DNA of 8,323 bases, from assembly GCA_028707655.1 (NCBI GenBank), contig JAQWAN010000080.1:1-8323 (forward strand), written 5' to 3'. Shown here one piece after another: positions 7,240 to 8,323 of this stretch (positions within the stretch are counted from its first letter, which is position 1; every line of letters begins with the position of its first letter). The notes below the pieces were generated by a model. That model saw only the letters and a list, made by a program, of their open reading frames with translations. It had not been told where the DNA came from and did no database searches. The stretch comes from Bacteroidaceae bacterium (GTDB taxonomy: Bacteria > Bacteroidota > Bacteroidia > Bacteroidales > Bacteroidaceae). A program made the translations under genes and the position numbers.

Positions 7240-7271
7240 CAAAATTAGTTCTAATCTTTTAATTAGACAAT
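7240..7271 (-). promoter_or_regulatory. Probable tig promoter (Bacteroidota-type -33/-7)
   Basis: On the minus strand a -33-like ATTG (7271-7268) is followed after 20 bp by TAATTTTG (7247-7240), an exact TAnnTTTG -7 element. This is the best two-part promoter match in the window. The predicted start is near 7233, giving a leader of about 45-50 nt before the tig ATG. Short inverted repeats (ATTAG/CTAAT/ATTAG and AAGCAC/GTGCTT/AAGCAC) overlap and flank the elements between 7233 and 7305. The remaining divergent region to 7459 is AT-rich, includes a T9 run (7355-7363) and shows no convincing promoter for the plus-strand gene; the closest is TAACTTTT at 7406-7413, which lacks the final G. Confidence 0.55.
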
Positions 7272-7459
7272 TTAGTGCTTGCAAAACTACTTATTATTAA
7301 GCACTTTTAAGTAAGAAGTGGTAAAAAGATGCTGCATTCGCTATATTTCCATACTTTTTTTTTAGCAAAAGAGCAAATCTAAGACGTTATTATAACCCTA
7401 AATGATAACTTTTAGTATAAAAAGATTAACTTAGCGAAAATTTATAGAATGAGACACAC

Positions 7460-7846
7460 ATGAATACTGAAAAATTCAAATTAGAATTTGCGTTGAGTGG
7501 AACCTCTAAGCAGATTATCTGGAATACTATCAGTACTGCAACAGGACTTTCCAATTGGTTCTCAGAAGAGGTAATCATCCAAGCAAACCACTTCACTTTT
7601 ATATGGGGAGAAACAGAGAGGCGAACAGCCGAGCTAATCCAGTTGCAAAAATATAGTTACGTACGCTTTCATTGGACAGACGATGAGGATGACACGGCCT
7701 ATTTTGAAATAAAAATGACACACAATGAATTAACCGATCATTTTGTTTTGGAAATTACAGATTATGCTGAAAGAAGCGAGAAAGAGGAGATGATAGAGAT
7801 TTGGAACGCACAAATAGAATCTTTGCGAAGAACCTACGGTATGTAA
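7460..7846 (+). CDS. START-like domain protein (SRPBCC / AHSA1-like fold), function unknown
   Basis: A 128-residue soluble protein with no signal peptide or membrane segment. Its pattern fits the START-like/SRPBCC small-ligand-binding fold: an N-terminal beta strand (residues 5-12, KFKLEFAL), a helix leading to TGLSNWFS (28-35) as in AHSA1-type proteins, a run of strands rich in aromatics (HFTFIWG, YVRFHW, YFEIKM, HFVLEIT) and a long charged C-terminal helix (105-126). Five tryptophans (21, 33, 49, 72, 115) could line a hydrophobic pocket. At 128 residues it is slightly short for AHSA1-like proteins but complete, with ATG at 7460 and TAA at 7844-7846. I recall similar small proteins in Bacteroidota annotated only as START-like. 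It is divergent from tig and lies 86 bp upstream of an LptF/LptG permease on the same strand; a lipid-related role is a guess from that position alone. Confidence 0.85.
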   Translation: MNTEKFKLEFALSGTSKQIIWNTISTATGLSNWFSEEVIIQANHFTFIWGETERRTAELIQLQKYSYVRFHWTDDEDDTAYFEIKMTHNELTDHFVLEITDYAERSEKEEMIEIWNAQIESLRRTYGM

Positions 7847-7893
7847 ATTTATAAAAATAACAAAATACTACCAAGCATCTGCTTTTTTTATAC

Positions 7894-7901
7894 TATTTTT
7901 G
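7894..7901 (+). promoter_or_regulatory. Candidate promoter for the LptF/LptG permease, -7 element TATTTTTG
   Basis: TATTTTTG is an exact TAnnTTTG match 31 bp upstream of the permease ATG, predicting a leader of about 25 nt. No TTG lies 19-21 bp upstream, so only half of the usual promoter is visible. If real, the permease would have its own start site in addition to any read-through from the START-like gene. Confidence 0.35.
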
Positions 7902-7932
7902 TAGCCATATAGCTTAATTCCATAAGGCAACA

Positions 7933-8323
7933 ATGCGTCCAGTAAAAAAAATAGATTTATTCATACTTAAGAGTTTTTTTCAGCTCTTTATAGGCACCTT
8001 TTTTATCTGCCTATTTATCTTTATGATGCAATTTCTGTGGCGATTTGTTGATGATTTAGTAGGCAAAGGCCTAGACATCAACATCATGGCACAATTTTTC
8101 TTTTACTCTGCACTCTCCTTAGTCCCCCTTTCGCTACCCCTTGCCGTTCTTTTAGCTTCCCTCATCACCTTTGGTAATTTTGGCGAACGCTACGAACTAC
8201 TAGCCATGAAAGCAGCAGGCATCCCATTAACACGCATCATGCGACCGCTCATTGTCTTTTGTTTCCTCATCTCCGGCATATCCTTCTACTTTCAAAACAT
8301 AATTGCACCACAAGCACAAGTGA
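7933..8323 (+). CDS. LptF/LptG-family (YjgP/YjgQ) permease, N-terminal part
   Basis: Inner-membrane subunit of the type expected in the LptB2FG ABC transporter that extracts lipopolysaccharide for export to the outer membrane. Only 130 codons are inside the window, running open to the right edge; the family is usually 350-400 residues or longer, so most of the protein, including the periplasmic beta-jellyroll, is outside. Visible are a short basic N-terminus (MRPVKKIDLFILKSF), a first membrane helix (about 14-36), a second (about 55-80) with the Pro-rich SLVPLSLPLAVLLAS, the conserved cytoplasmic segment FGERYELLAMKAAGIP (83-98) that matches the coupling-helix region of LptF/LptG, and a third helix (about 104-124). 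The start ATG at 7933 is the first in frame after the upstream gene. Whether it is LptF or LptG cannot be decided from this part. Codons look a little richer in C at third positions than in the neighbouring genes. Confidence 0.88.
   Translation, partial: MRPVKKIDLFILKSFFQLFIGTFFICLFIFMMQFLWRFVDDLVGKGLDINIMAQFFFYSALSLVPLSLPLAVLLASLITFGNFGERYELLAMKAAGIPLTRIMRPLIVFCFLISGISFYFQNIIAPQAQV

Noticed and set aside
7872..7889. Possible terminator after the START-like gene (AAGC-ATCT-GCTT followed by a T-run)
   Set aside because: The stem is only 4 bp, too weak to call, although the T-run is suggestive; the next gene on the same strand begins 44 bp later.

Overview
The window is an ordinary, well-conserved housekeeping stretch from an AT-rich Bacteroidota genome, almost certainly order Bacteroidales. 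Three things point there. The gene order tig-clpP-clpX-recQ and the protein sequences (for example the RecQ N-terminus, the ClpX segment around residues 232-300, and the trigger factor N- and C-termini) closely resemble Bacteroides-type homologues as I know them. The promoter-like sites fit the Bacteroidota -7 pattern TAnnTTTG rather than TATAAT. Starts lack clear Shine-Dalgarno sequences and sit behind A-rich leaders. I would not go below order level.

Layout. Positions 1-1300, minus strand: guaB (IMP dehydrogenase), cut by the left window edge. Positions 1301-1459: intergenic, with a strong intrinsic terminator for recQ and a candidate guaB promoter. Positions 1460-3640, minus: recQ helicase. 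Positions 3768-4991, minus: clpX, which appears to use a TTG start. Positions 5032-5700, minus: clpP. Positions 5834-7186, minus: tig (trigger factor), transcribed away from a 273-bp divergent control region that holds the best promoter in the window. Positions 7460-7846, plus: a small START-like (SRPBCC fold) protein. From 7933 to the right edge, plus: the N-terminal part of an LptF/LptG-family permease.

How the genes work together. Tig, ClpP and ClpX form a protein quality-control block: a ribosome-bound chaperone followed by the ClpXP protease and its unfoldase. RecQ follows on the same strand, about 120 bp downstream of clpX with no clear terminator between, so read-through is plausible, and it is closed by a good terminator. 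guaB is the committed step of GMP synthesis and looks like a separate unit. The plus-strand pair belongs to the envelope: a lipopolysaccharide-export permease preceded by a small putative ligand-binding protein of unknown function.

I do not see a new defence, mobile or secretion system here, nor any tRNA, rRNA, CRISPR array or insertion sequence. The points worth a second look are local: the TTG start of clpX inside A-homopolymers, a divergent peptidyl-prolyl isomerase domain in trigger factor, a VGY rather than IGF ClpP-docking tripeptide in ClpX, a long inverted repeat between tig and clpP, nested inverted repeats over the tig promoter, and the START-like/LptF-G pairing.
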